Source: Erythrocercus mccallii
Taxonomy: Eukaryota; Chordata; Aves; Passeriformes; Dicruridae
Assembly (NCBI GenBank): GCA_013397435.1
Contig: VZRG01000306.1
Span: 248,001-312,000, forward strand
DNA length: 64,000 nt
Reading direction: 5' to 3'
Notes under the pieces: generated by a model
Seen by the model: only the letters and a program-made list of their open reading frames with translations
Databases searched by the model: none
What the model was told of the DNA's origin: nothing
In this document: one piece after another, positions 13,391 to 24,875 of the stretch
Layout of the letters: each line of letters opens with the position of its first letter
Numbering within the stretch: the first letter of the stretch is position 1
Position numbers and translations under genes: made by a program

Positions 13391-14816
13391 AAAATATTAA
13401 ATGATGCAGAAGATTCCCTTTTGCCACAAAAAAACTTAGGCAAGCAAGCTATTGCATTAATCTCCCTGGATACTGCCTTTAATTTATAAGAAGGATTTGT
13501 TCAATGTAGATTCTGGAGATTATAAAAAACCCACTAGGTATTTTGAAGCGTGATCTTCTGATGATAAATGAAGATGTGAGTCCATTCCCTATGCTACAAT
13601 TAGTGCTTGTCTCCAAAAATACAACCATGAATCAGCCTTCACACTTAGAACACTTGTTTCCATCTCATTCGTTTCCAGGGTTTCTGTTCATTTTGAGAAG
13701 TCTTGATGTCTTTTAAATAGAGAAGAAACAAAGAACTGCATGTTTTGAAGTACTTGAAATAAATAGGAGGAATTTCTTGACATGTTTTCTCATATATTTC
13801 ACATTCCCAATGTTTTTAATATGAAATGGTTTATAACTAGAGCAGATTTGAAATGTTAATCATTAGCATCTATACCATGGTGTGCAAAAGAGCAAGGAAA
13901 ATCCTTGAAAATATCTTAGCAACAACCTTGTTCTGCTTTAGTGCTTATTCTACTCTTGACAATCGCTACTCTCCATTTTAATTCACATACTTTGATTAGT
14001 CTTTTGCTGTCATGATAGAAGACAGATGAGATTTACAGCTACTAGGATTACAAAAGACTTGTTCTTTTTATATCCATATATTCTTTCAATTACTGACTAA
14101 ATTTTTAATATCAAAATCAGTATTTTGAAATTCATTTGAATTTATAAGTCAGCATTTTTTCCCAGTGCCTATTGACATGCCTGACAATATTTTTTTTGAT
14201 TTAAATATGTCAGAGGAAAAAATAGAACGACAACAACAACAAAACAACCCCAAGCCCCCCAGCTATTTTCTGGAAAACCTTCATTTCCAAAGCTTTTATT
14301 TTTTTTGTTCAAAATTCCCATCTGGGATAGGACTAATATACTGTGAGAGGGATTAGTGTACCTGTGCTGTTGTCTGTCTCTGAAGACAGGTGTTACAGAT
14401 GTATAGCAACTCCAGTGTTTCCCTAGGAGCTTGGGTTCTTTGTGTATGTGAAAACCAACCCTTTTGGTATACCATTACCAACCTAGCATGCCAGGGCTTT
14501 TTAAAAGCACTTCCATTCACACATGTACACTACACAAAGCTTATATCTCAAAGACATGGAAGGCCTAGGGTGGGTCTTTTGTATTTCCACTTGCAGTGGC
14601 ACTGCTGGTCATTCTGTACTTTTGTTCTTTGCTCCTGTATGAAGTTATCTTGGCAAACATTCTCCCATCAATGTGTTAAAAGAGTGGAACAGTAAAAAAT
14701 GCACAAATTAGCCATCTTGACAGCAAATTAACTAATGCAAATAAATGCAGATTCAATGCATTACCCTGGCATGGCATGCTAATGAGAAAACAAGTCATTT
14801 AGTCAATCAAGGAAAT

Positions 14817-14824
14817 ATGCAAAT
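14817..14824 (+). promoter_or_regulatory. Octamer-type motif in an AT-rich intronic block
   Basis: ATGCAAAT is a perfect POU/octamer consensus. It lies 3' of atggcatgctaatgag (about 14770-14786), which carries TAAT-type homeodomain core sequence. Motif presence alone does not show activity; this is a weak regulatory candidate. Confidence 0.2.
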
Positions 14825-17021
14825 AAAAAACATCCTTTTCCAAGGTACTTTGACACAGAAGTCTAAAAAAAATTAAATATTGCTACTGTACTTTGAGTGC
14901 TTAAATTACCATTTGTGTAGTTTGCAATAAGAACATTCTACCTTGTGCTTTTATTCTGTACCAGCTTGGCAATAGCAATATAAAATAATGCATTTCCTAT
15001 TTAAAAATACTGCAGAAATGTATTTTTTGCACTAATGTGATGTTTGAAGCTTAGTGCTGGAAAAAATCCCAAACAACTAAAATGTTCTCAGGATACTGCT
15101 GAAAATTCAACCTTATCTAATGTCAAATGGTACAACCAAGCAGTTTGTGTTTCTTGAGATAATAAACAGCTCACCCTTTTAAGACCTGCTGTTGCAAACA
15201 ACATTTGCCTTCCTCCATGTGTGCATCTGAGGACCACAGTTACAGTCCAAGTATCCGATGACAAGTTGCTAAGGAAGATCCACTGCCTCCATGAAAATCA
15301 TTGCACAGGTGTTTTTGTGGATTATAAGCACATATTATTAAACACAGCACACATAAACAAGGGTCAGGGCCCAGTGAAAAGTACTGGTCATCACCTGCAG
15401 TAATAAACAGGATCAAGCGATGTAATCAAAGTTCCAGAATTAATTGCTGGAATATCAGGACTGACCAAATCAAGACACCAACACTGATAAATACCACCGT
15501 GCACAGTTGCTGTAAAGGAGAGATAAGAACAACACTAGATACTACTCCTTTCTGAATAGTAAGTTTCAGGTTAGGGGCTAAAAGGTACCAAAGGTTTCTT
15601 TGCTGCTCCTTTGAACTTTTCAGTGTTATCTCCCAAGCTCCTTCTCTGAACAATTTAGGATACACTAAATACTTTGTAAAACATATGAAAAGTAGCCATC
15701 TGAATATTTTGCCATGGTTGTTAAAATGAATTCTACTCTTCTGCACCCGAAGGATCAGAAGCAAATACTTTCACGTCAAGGAAATGGACAAACAGCTTTC
15801 TGGCAAAGCTGATTCCTTTCCATTAGTCTAATGCATTATGGAACACCAAAATTACAGCATGCTAAAATGTTAACCTGTAAAGTTCAATCAGCAGCTGTGC
15901 AATGCTTAACCCAAACACTTTTCTATGACTATATTATGAAATTAATGGAAATGCAATTACTACTTTTAAAAGAAAATAATACACTTTCTTTTATATTCTT
16001 GTATATTTCCAATATACAGTCACTCACTGGGCTTTTTTACACAGACAATTACCTTCTCAAGATCTATGTTGCTGTCTCCACAATACCTGTGTCAAAATAA
16101 ATTTCAGTTTCTCTATAGCTAATCTAGCAAAAATAAGCACAAAAGTGAACCCAGTGATGTAAAAGGGAATATTCAGCAGAACAGAAGCCTAAATTTTCCT
16201 CTACTCCTGTCTCAAAGGATTCCATATTCTTTGTGAGCTCAACTTTCCAATTTTTATTATTACTTGGTGTTTCCTAAAGATTTGAACAAATTACCCTTTC
16301 TAACTATCTAGTACTTACCATTTAGCAGAAGGAATAGCAATCAAAATTTGCATTTGGAATTGTCTTATTTCATTTGCCTGAATCAACAGAACTTGACTGA
16401 GCTTTCCACCGTCTGACACATATTTTGTCAGAAATAAATATTGTGGGTTTTGATGGACAAATGGAAGAATGCTCAGAGACTGTGCTCATTAATGCTATTT
16501 TATTACTTGCCATCTCTAATTATGCTGTATATACAGCAGAACATTTCTTCCTCTTTTTTGGTACCTTCTTCCAAGCACAACTAAAAGGGCAAGGGTCTCT
16601 TTTTAGGTAGAATACCTGAAAACCGAGTGACTTTACACATTTTCCAAGGTCAAAAGAGAAATATACTAGAAAAAGTGCAGTAAAGCATTTTAAAGCTGGT
16701 GAAATTCTATTAAAAGGACTGTGAATTCATGGAGGGAAGGAGATGAACATGCTGTTCACCTGTAGCTCTGCAGTATAATTTTCATATCAAGTGTTAATGA
16801 CAGGTAACCTCCCTAGAGATTTATTCATTCATTTTCTCCCAGGTACAGTGTATTAGCCGAAGACTTTTCTGCACAGCCATGATGTGAATTGCAATTAACG
16901 CTAAGCAGCCAGGGGCTGTTTGTTAGATTATTAGAACAAGTGAAGCTGAATGACTCATTCCATGCTATTTACAGAGAGAAGACAAGCAATTCAACACAGG
17001 CAGATGTTAATGATAGACTAC

Positions 17022-17371
17022 CTGGATCCCTATAGAGGAGCGTCGACTCTTCAGAAACTCCTCTGCCTTTGTCACGAGGATGGCCTTGTCACTGGTGCGT
17101 ATGGAGGTGCTCTGGCTCTCGGCCGCGTGGCGCTGGGCAGCCGCTGTCTCCAGGGCCAGGTTCATGGCCTTGTTGCTGTCCAAGCTGTCGGTGGAGTTGT
17201 ACATCCCGCGCCCGTCCTGCGGCCACGGGGATATCCTCTGAGTCCGGCTGTCGTGATATGCATCCTGGGTGGATTCTGTGCTGCTCTGGGCTGTGACGGA
17301 GATCAGGGGCTTGGAAGTAGTACGAGGGGGTACTGGTGGTGGTGTTTTTTTGTAACTTGTATAAGTTACAG
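17022..17371 (-). CDS. DLGAP2: DLGAP2 internal coding exon with proline-rich motif; DLGAP2-diagnostic
   Basis: This 350-base minus-strand exon contributes two bases to a split Ala codon and then 116 codons. The acceptor is attctttccatag; the donor is the rather weak gtagtc after ATCCAG, with exit phase 0. The segment opens with VTYTSYKKTPPPVPPRTTSK, whose PPPVPPR core is an SH3-ligand type sequence. Next come ISVTAQSSTESTQDAY and NSTDSLDSNKAMNLALETAA; the latter separates DLGAP2 from DLGAP1, which as I recall it differs clearly here. The exon ends at SSIGIQ, the first half of a dynein-light-chain-type motif completed by the next exon. It is visibly richer in G+C and CpG than the surrounding intron. 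If the donor were not used, a stop would follow after four codons (V-V-Y-H-stop). Confidence 0.95.
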
Positions 17372-18720
17372 CTATGGAAAGAATTAATAGGAAAAAAAAT
17401 AAGCAGAAAGAAAAAAGGAAAAGAAGAAAGCAAGAGAGAGAAATCAAGATTTATCTGATGGAAACTTGACAACAGAAATCACCTTAAGATTGTGCTACTT
17501 TTAAAAATTATGATGGTGTAATGTAGTGCTCTTCATGAACCTCTCTATTATTTGAAAGTATCACTCAGAGTCAGATGGCTATCCACAGAAACATTCTATT
17601 TCAACATGGAAGAAGGAAAGGGTAGAAATGGGAGTCCCAAATTACAGTGAAGATGAAAGACATTTAACGAATATACATGTGTTAAGACTTGTGTTGGTTA
17701 AGTACACACTGAGGCTTCTGAGATTATGGGATAAAGCTCATAACAGAGATAAAGGAAGACTTTTTTCCCCCTGTTCTTGTCATCTGAACTGTGAGCTTTG
17801 TACAGATACAGTGTGTTAAGAAAATAGCATCAACATACTGGAAGAAAATATTATTCAATAAATTCTACTTTATGGCATGCCACACTAATTTTTAAAATCC
17901 TTCCAGGTACACTGGTTGGCATTAGGCAAGGTTGGCTACTTGTGCAAGAAGTATATGTTTTAAAAATATCCACAATACAGTTAATAAAAGGAAATTCAAG
18001 GCATGTTAAAAATATTGTAATATATGCAAAGCTACTAAGAATTTGATGAGCAGAACTGTTCTGAGGTTGGTTTAACAGAGATTCTGTCTTCCAGCATAAC
18101 GCTCAATAAAACATCCAAGAAAACTCTACAGATGCAGAACTGTGCTAACACTGCTTCCTTACAAAATTTTAAAATTTTCATAGAGATTAATATTTAATCA
18201 TTAATATCACACAGGTGAATTTTCTAATTGACTAAGCCCACTACACACTTTTTCACCTTTTTTTGGTACTAATAAGAGTATTTCTGTTGTGGAAGAGTAT
18301 TTCCCCCAAAGTACATATAATCATAATTTATAAAATTAGCAACTGGTAAAAAAGTGCAGTGTGATATATCTTTCTTTTTTCCTTTATGGATAAACCATGT
18401 CCAATTCAATTCTTGTATAGTTACAGGAGTAATTTTGCCTTTGTTTAGTGTTACTAAATGGATTGACATTGCAACAGTAACTCAGGTAACCTTGGAACTG
18501 GGGTTGCTTGAGTCCAAAAAGGATTCTATAGGAGTTCCTCTTCCCATTACACTGATATGGGCTGATGAGCAATGAAGTCAGCCTCTCCAGTGGTGAGGCT
18601 TTTTATATAAGGCTATAATGCAGCTATCTGGAATGAAGAGATCAGTTTAGGAATTAACATCTTGGACTACTAAATCTGTATCACCAGGCTAGCCTATGTG
18701 AATAGTGAGTCTAGAGAAAG

Positions 18721-18756
18721 TGACTCTTAAATGTTGACTCTTAAATGTTGACTCTT
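18721..18756. repeat. 14-bp tandem duplication, 2.6 copies
   Basis: The unit tgactcttaaatgt occurs at 18721-18734 and 18735-18748. A third partial copy, tgactctt, ends at 18756. Confidence 0.9.
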
Positions 18757-21700
18757 GATAATCATAAATAAAAGAATTATTGTACATAAAAGAGAGAAAG
18801 GCTGAGCTAGGAAAGAAAACCTTCATTTAAAGAATATCATGAATTACTATTGATGCCACTCAATTCTGGTAGAGATTTAGAGCCTTGCTCTGAGCTAAAT
18901 TGCTCTAACAGAGTGAAATGTAAAACACATGAAACATACTCTTCAGAATATGAGACTGCGCTTTTTTTCAAGTGCCATTTTGTTGTCCTATCACCAGTCT
19001 TATCTCCTGTCAGTTTTGTAACAGCAATTAAGAAAGAAAAAACTCAATATTTCTCAGATGCTTTAGGAAGTACAGAAAGTTCACAGACAAAGGGGAAGGC
19101 TGTAAAGTTTGGAAATTAAGACAGTGTCTAATGTACTCAAGCAATGGGTCTGAGGAATGTTTCCACTAAAGAGTTACCATAATGCTGCTTCCCCACCTTC
19201 TCCCTGCAAATGTAGATGCAAGTGATCAACGTGCTAGGAAACATTAGAAACAGAGAAAATGGGGTGAAATAGGGTGAACAATATCCAGCATAGGAAGCCA
19301 ATTCTATCTGTAACATAAGAGAAATTATCAGTGTGATAATTATTTCACTGTTTTTTACATCTGTCTTCATGTTAAAAAAAAAGTAGTGGATAATGAAACA
19401 TCACAAGCAGGTATATCCCTACTACTTGAGCAGTAGATCACTTCTCTGTCTAATGAATATAAATGTTAAACTGCTGTTGCAACCCTTCATAGCTGACTTA
19501 ATCTTCATTTACATTTCTGAAAAAGAAAAATTCTTCCTGGGGCAAAACCAAAATAATTTCGCACATTTTTTTCTCCCTCCTGTTTTTTCTCCCCCTAGGA
19601 TTGAATATTTTATTCTAAAAAGTCTGATTATTTCAGTAGAGTGACATGATTTAAAGCCGCCGAGTCTTAGAGTAACCGTAGTGTTCTGGCAAGCATTTGA
19701 TCATGAACACTAAACAGAAATTAAAAATCCCACAGATGTTCAACAAGTAGAAGAAACTTCCAGTAGACTGGAAGTTTGTGAGAAACTGGTTACATGTTAC
19801 AGTGAAATATAGCAGGAAGAAATTCAATGAATTCTTAATACAGTTATGGAGATCAAATATTGAGCAGGGAATAAAAAATTCCATCTCTACACTGTTAATG
19901 AGTTCATATCTCGAATAACAGTTTCAGAGACAGAAGTCTGGGACTAATTGGAGAGTAACAAAATCAAGTAAGAGGATAGGGACATTCATTTAAGAGTCAA
20001 ATCTTGCTACCAAATTCTATTTTCTTTAATTACTCAAGTGGTTCTAGTGAAGTAAATGGGATAACTTGGCATGCATTGCTGACTTAAGAGACAAATATGT
20101 AACAGATTAGGGTCTTGTTAAAGCAGAAAGTAACGCAGTAATCCACACTACTGTTCATGCTTGAGTTTAGATCTCTAATAAATAAGTATTGCCTTAAGAT
20201 CTGAAGGCACTTTTATGTCACTTGCAAATTGTTTCTGTTAATAATGGCACCTGGGAATAGTCCTGTTATCAACAATAACCCTTTTCTATCATGTCTAGTT
20301 CTTGGTCCTGGCAATTGAAAATATGAGATATTATGTATGGGAAGAAACATTTCCTTCTCCTAATAGAAAATGAACTTTTTATTTATCATCCACTTATGCT
20401 GATGGACAGCTGGGGCTCCTGTCACCTTTGCGTCATTCTCTACCTTGTAAATTTTATTTGTCTTAGTAGTTACTAGTCCAAAGCAAGCAAATATAACCTC
20501 CTCAGCACTGCTTCATGTCTTCTCCATTTTCAGTCACCATTCTGCAAACTCCAGAGCTGCGGGGGGTTTTGCTGGCCCCACAGAGAGGGTTGGTGCTGGG
20601 CAATGCAGTCCTGGGGTGCTGAGCACTGAGTGAAGAAAGTGCCCCATATCTCCACAGGACACTGGTGATGAAAATGGAACTGGGAATGAGAAGACTGGGA
20701 TGGAGGGTTCTTGTTTTCAGTGTGGACAAGAGCATCAGAGGCAGCACAAAAGCAGGAGATGAGACCCAGCAGGAGGCAGGAGTGTGAAAGAGCACAGCAC
20801 CAGGAGGGCAGAGCTGGTGCAGGATGGCTTCAGGCTCATTTAAATTGTGGATTTCAGGAGATGCCAGAGACCTGCTTCATGTTTGGACGGATAAAACATC
20901 AATCCAGGATAATCTCCTGTTGTTTCTGGTGCTGACCAAAGATCTCTGATCTCTTTCTTTACTTTTCTGATTTCTTTAATTTTTTAGTGTGGATATTCTG
21001 AACATTCCTGTTATTTCTCTCACCAGTCCTGCTGCTGAACGATGAAACTCAAACAAAGTAAAAGCAACAGGCCTCTGCAATGCTATTAATCAGTTTGCAA
21101 AATTTATATCTACTCTGAAATGCAGAGAAAAAAAGTAGATGGCACAAGACATAAATATGTCTTTTTATGAATAAACTAGAAAAAGAAACTAAAATTTTCT
21201 TTCCAGTTATATTCAAAGGCTATTTTGATATAAAAAGCAGAATCTATTTTTTGCCTAATTTAATAAAGTAGGAAAAATACTTTTTAAAGTTCCTAACATA
21301 CATTCTGTCTGCCTCTATTAACTTACAATAATCAATCAAAAATTATAAAAATGGTAAAAATCTGTTCTAGTTCTAAACCTTATGGGTACTTTAGACTCCT
21401 ACTTGAATCAAAGTATTAACTACTTAGGTAATTGCCCCACTTCAAGATATATATGCGCAATTGGGTCCACTGCATTTTCCTTTAAGGAAGGGCATTGTTG
21501 GAGAAATGGAGAGAAAATAAAATGGTTCTGTGCTGCTTCATAGTGGGCCAGATTAAGCAATGATGCAAACCAGGTATAAATCGTTCAGGAGAAATGAGAA
21601 GGTAGCAATGCAGAATAACATGCATTAATTTATCACCCAGTCAGGAAAAAGTATAAAATGTCAAATTAGTTTTGTAAGGATTGATATCTTAAGTGCCAGA

Positions 21701-21782
21701 CCCTCACATACACAAAACTTGCTACTAGTGCCTAATTTTGCACAGAGGTGGCTGTGAATTACCTGTTCTGTAAACTATATTA

Positions 21783-21793
21783 TTTTTTTTTTT
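21783..21793 (+). repeat. Poly-T tract (11 T)
   Basis: An uninterrupted T run lies in the intron, with no element recognised next to it. Confidence 0.9.
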
Positions 21794-24198
21794 ATGTTCT
21801 GCGTGCCAGCCAGGCAGCATCAGTCACAACCAGAATATCAGGCACTACGGCAATACTGCAGAGTAACCAGGAAGACAGTTCTAGCACTGAACAACTGGCA
21901 ATTTCGTAATTTGGATACACACAGTAGAAATATAAGCAAGATTTCCTGATAATTCATAAGCAACAGTTTAACAGATCTAGCTGGAAACAAAATATCCCTT
22001 TTAATCTACACTGCATTTGTCTAAACTTACTAAAAGCTGCTGTTGATATGGCCATAGGAGTAAGTTATTTGGCCCATATTTCAGTGCCAAAGTTTATACT
22101 AGAAATAAAATTACTTAAATAGGTCAATTTAGATATAATTTCAGGTTAGCCATAGACCTTCACAGATACAAAGCAGTAGGAGAAATGTGATCTATTTGAT
22201 GAAATAGCAGCAGCTGTGAGTGACATTCAGAACACTTTTCAAAAGGCAGCCTTTTAATAAATCACCACTTTTGGTCCATTTGCAAGACAGAATCACCTGA
22301 GGGGTTTATACAAATCAATGCAACCATTAAGCACTTAGTCAAAATAACATTATTTAGGCTGAGATCCAGAAGTTAGCTGGATGATGAATTTACATGAAAG
22401 CACCATCAATTAAAGGAAATGGTTGTGGCAGGAGTAAACTGGATTTTCCATTTTGTAAGGAGGTTTATTCAGGAGGATAATTACTCTGCAGGGAGCTTGG
22501 AGCTGCCCTGGAGGCAGAGGTCCCAGGGGCATGTTACTAAAGGCACAAAGGGCTCCTCTGAGGAAACACAGAACCAGGAGAAACACAACACAGATGCCCA
22601 AGCTGGTGTTAGATCTGCTTTGCATAGGGAAAGTCAGCACCAACCCTGAAATTATTTTAGAAGAGGAAAAAGAGACCTTCTCATAATGAAAGGCAACAAA
22701 TCAATTCTAATCCTGTATCAAGAATAATCAGTTTTTGGAAGAGTCTTTTGGTGTATACTCCTCTTGCCAAAGGCTTTGGAAGCCCCAGCTAACATGACTG
22801 TCTCTGAAATCTCTTCACTATTCTCCATCATGGCCATTAGAAATTCTGAGTTACTTCTAAAATAAAAATGTACATGGGATGACTAACTGTTACTTCTCAA
22901 AACACAGAATGATGATCATTATAAGAACATTAAGAAATCAAAGGGGACTTTTGAGGAAAAAAATCTCAGACACTAAAAGAGTTTATTTCTCACTAAAAGA
23001 ATTAATTATTTGATGATTTTTCTAAGAAGGCATGGATGTCAAAAATAAGAATACAAGACCCTACTTAAAAGAGAGGGTCTTGGGACACATCTTTTTATAT
23101 ATGCCTCTTTTCAACTTCCATCTACACCAGTCTCTGATTCCAAACATTATTAAAAGGAGACTGTAGTGTCAAACAGGCCAGTTTAAACGTACAAAATAAT
23201 CTGCTTTTCTTAGTCAAATTCTGAAATGCTAGTAAGGGATTTCCTTCTTGAATCAGTTATACCTTTAAAGTTCAGTCATAACAAAAGGATTTAAAATTGC
23301 TTAGTTTTAACATGTGTAGCCTCTGGTATTTAATTAAGAAAAATGGATATGTTAGAATGAAGAGGAAAAGGTTGAATTAGACTGTTTGGATCCAAGCTTG
23401 CCATTTTCAAAGTGTGCCCTCAGTGACTACCTCAAAACCTACACTGATGATTGAGCTCTCTACTTTTTCCTTTCAGTGCTGGAGCAGTAAGTGCTCAGGC
23501 TGCACAGAAGAAAAGAATAATTTGCTCCATTACCTGACCCTAGACAGGCACCTGAATGTAAATCAAGTCCTTCAGAGTGCACTTCTAACACACCCATTCG
23601 TACTTAAATTGAAATATTGTCTGCAAGTGAGTGTAAGGCAGGGGAGGGAAGCACATCACATGCAGTTAGGGTTCTCCAGCCCTTTCCTTTGCTGCTCCCT
23701 GGAAAAGTCCACACGTTTGCTTGTTGCTCTGGTGGTGAAAGATCCTCTAATATCTGAGGGCTTTCCATGTTCAAGAGTTTCTCCATTTTAAGGTAGTTGA
23801 GAGGGTTTTGATAAAGACATTCAAATCTTGCAAAACAGTCATTAAAACTTACCAATGTCATACTGTGATTGAAATTCAAGAGATAATGTTGGTTTTAATT
23901 AAGTTAATTATTTTAATTAAATTCTGAATAAATTTCTCTCTAACATAGAGAGATACTTTAGTTGTTAACCTATCTTTCTGCTTCTTCCTTTTTCTCATTC
24001 AGGCCTCCATGATGAATCCTATCCACTAAAGAGATCAGAGAGTTTCTCAGGAGAGAGAGAGTCTCGAATTTGCGTATCTGTGAAAAGAACCTGTTTCTTC
24101 CTTTTGAGATTAAAAAGTAAGAAATAGCAATATCTGTCTATCTATCTAACCCACTGTGATGTATATGACAAAAATATCACAGTGATATTTTTATGAGC

Positions 24199-24211
24199 TT
24201 TTTTTTTTTTT
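24199..24211 (+). repeat. Poly-T tract (13 T) near a short (TATC)n run
   Basis: Thirteen T residues follow a nearby imperfect tetranucleotide run, tctgtctatctatctaac, at about 24133-24150. Both look like simple sequence. Confidence 0.85.
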
Positions 24212-24734
24212 GAAATATTGCTTACACCCAGATAATTTTTATCAGCACAGTTTATATGACGGGCTGCACTTTATTTAAACTATGTACCTGAAAGCATTGT
24301 CTGGGTAGTGTGCATCTATAACTTTGTAACCTTTTTTCCTGTTGGATCATTTTACATATCTTGTGATTAAGTAAACCTGGATATTTGTTACACCTTAAAG
24401 TCAAATGTTAATTGGTAGTCTCATGTTGGCATAATCTGGGGCAAAATGTTGCATTTATCCTGCGCCAGCATTTTAAGGAGGGTCTTTTAGTAACATTGAA
24501 CTACATCAGACCTTCAAGACAGGTTTTGGGAATTATATGTGGGAATCCATGTCACCTCACATCAGTCACTGAAAAACCCCCAGTCATCCAGCTCTAATCA
24601 CTTTTAGAATTACTGATTCTTGCCCATTTTAGATGCTTATTTTACCAGGAAATGAATCATCCTATGCTTTCTCTGTCAACCATAAAGACAATCAAGGACA
24701 ACCAGCTCAAATTAGGACATCTACTTTTGACAGT

Positions 24735-24875
24735 TACCATCACTGCAAGTGTTCAAGAAACAAGTGGGTTTGGCACTTGATTTAGTTGACATGGTCATGT
24801 TCAGTCAAAGGTTGGACTCGATGACCTTGGAGGTCTTATCCAACCTTAATGATTCTATGGTGCTATGAAATTCCT
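24735..24875 (+). repeat. CR1 LINE 3' end
   Basis: The plus strand has ttagttgacatggtcatgtt, then tcaaaggttggactcgatga and ccttggaggtcttatccaac, ending attctatggtgctatg. This is the textbook avian CR1 3' terminus and the single clearest sign that the genome is from a bird. Only about 140 bases remain. Confidence 0.92.

Larger units (their letters stand above)
6968..17021 (-). other. DLGAP2: DLGAP2 intron, 10 kb
   Basis: This intron lies between the exons at 17022 and 6967. It contains two CR1 3' ends at about 8.9-9.7 kb, a CR1 terminal scrap near 11.65 kb, and an 18-base assembly gap at 13373-13390 next to a TA run. An AT-rich stretch near 14.8 kb has an octamer-type motif. Otherwise I see no gene. 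A mammalian DLGAP2 isoform, as I remember it, has about 14 extra residues at this junction; I found no matching small exon here by eye. Confidence 0.85.

Noticed and set aside
17007..17447. 146-codon minus-strand frame and several overlapping plus-strand frames as separate genes
   Set aside because: The minus frame is simply the DLGAP2 exon with intron on both sides; the plus-strand frames are shadows of that GC-rich exon.
17372..17472. Open frame continuing upstream of the 350-base exon with a hydrophobic, signal-peptide-like start
   Set aside because: It is the polypyrimidine-rich intron before the acceptor at 17371. The upstream exon joins there in phase, and the hydrophobic residues come from T-rich sequence.
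22440..22650. A second LTR-like block (AATAAA on the minus strand, GC-richer middle)
   Set aside because: I could not define TG...CA ends, a TATA signal or flanking duplications, so the evidence is too thin to annotate.
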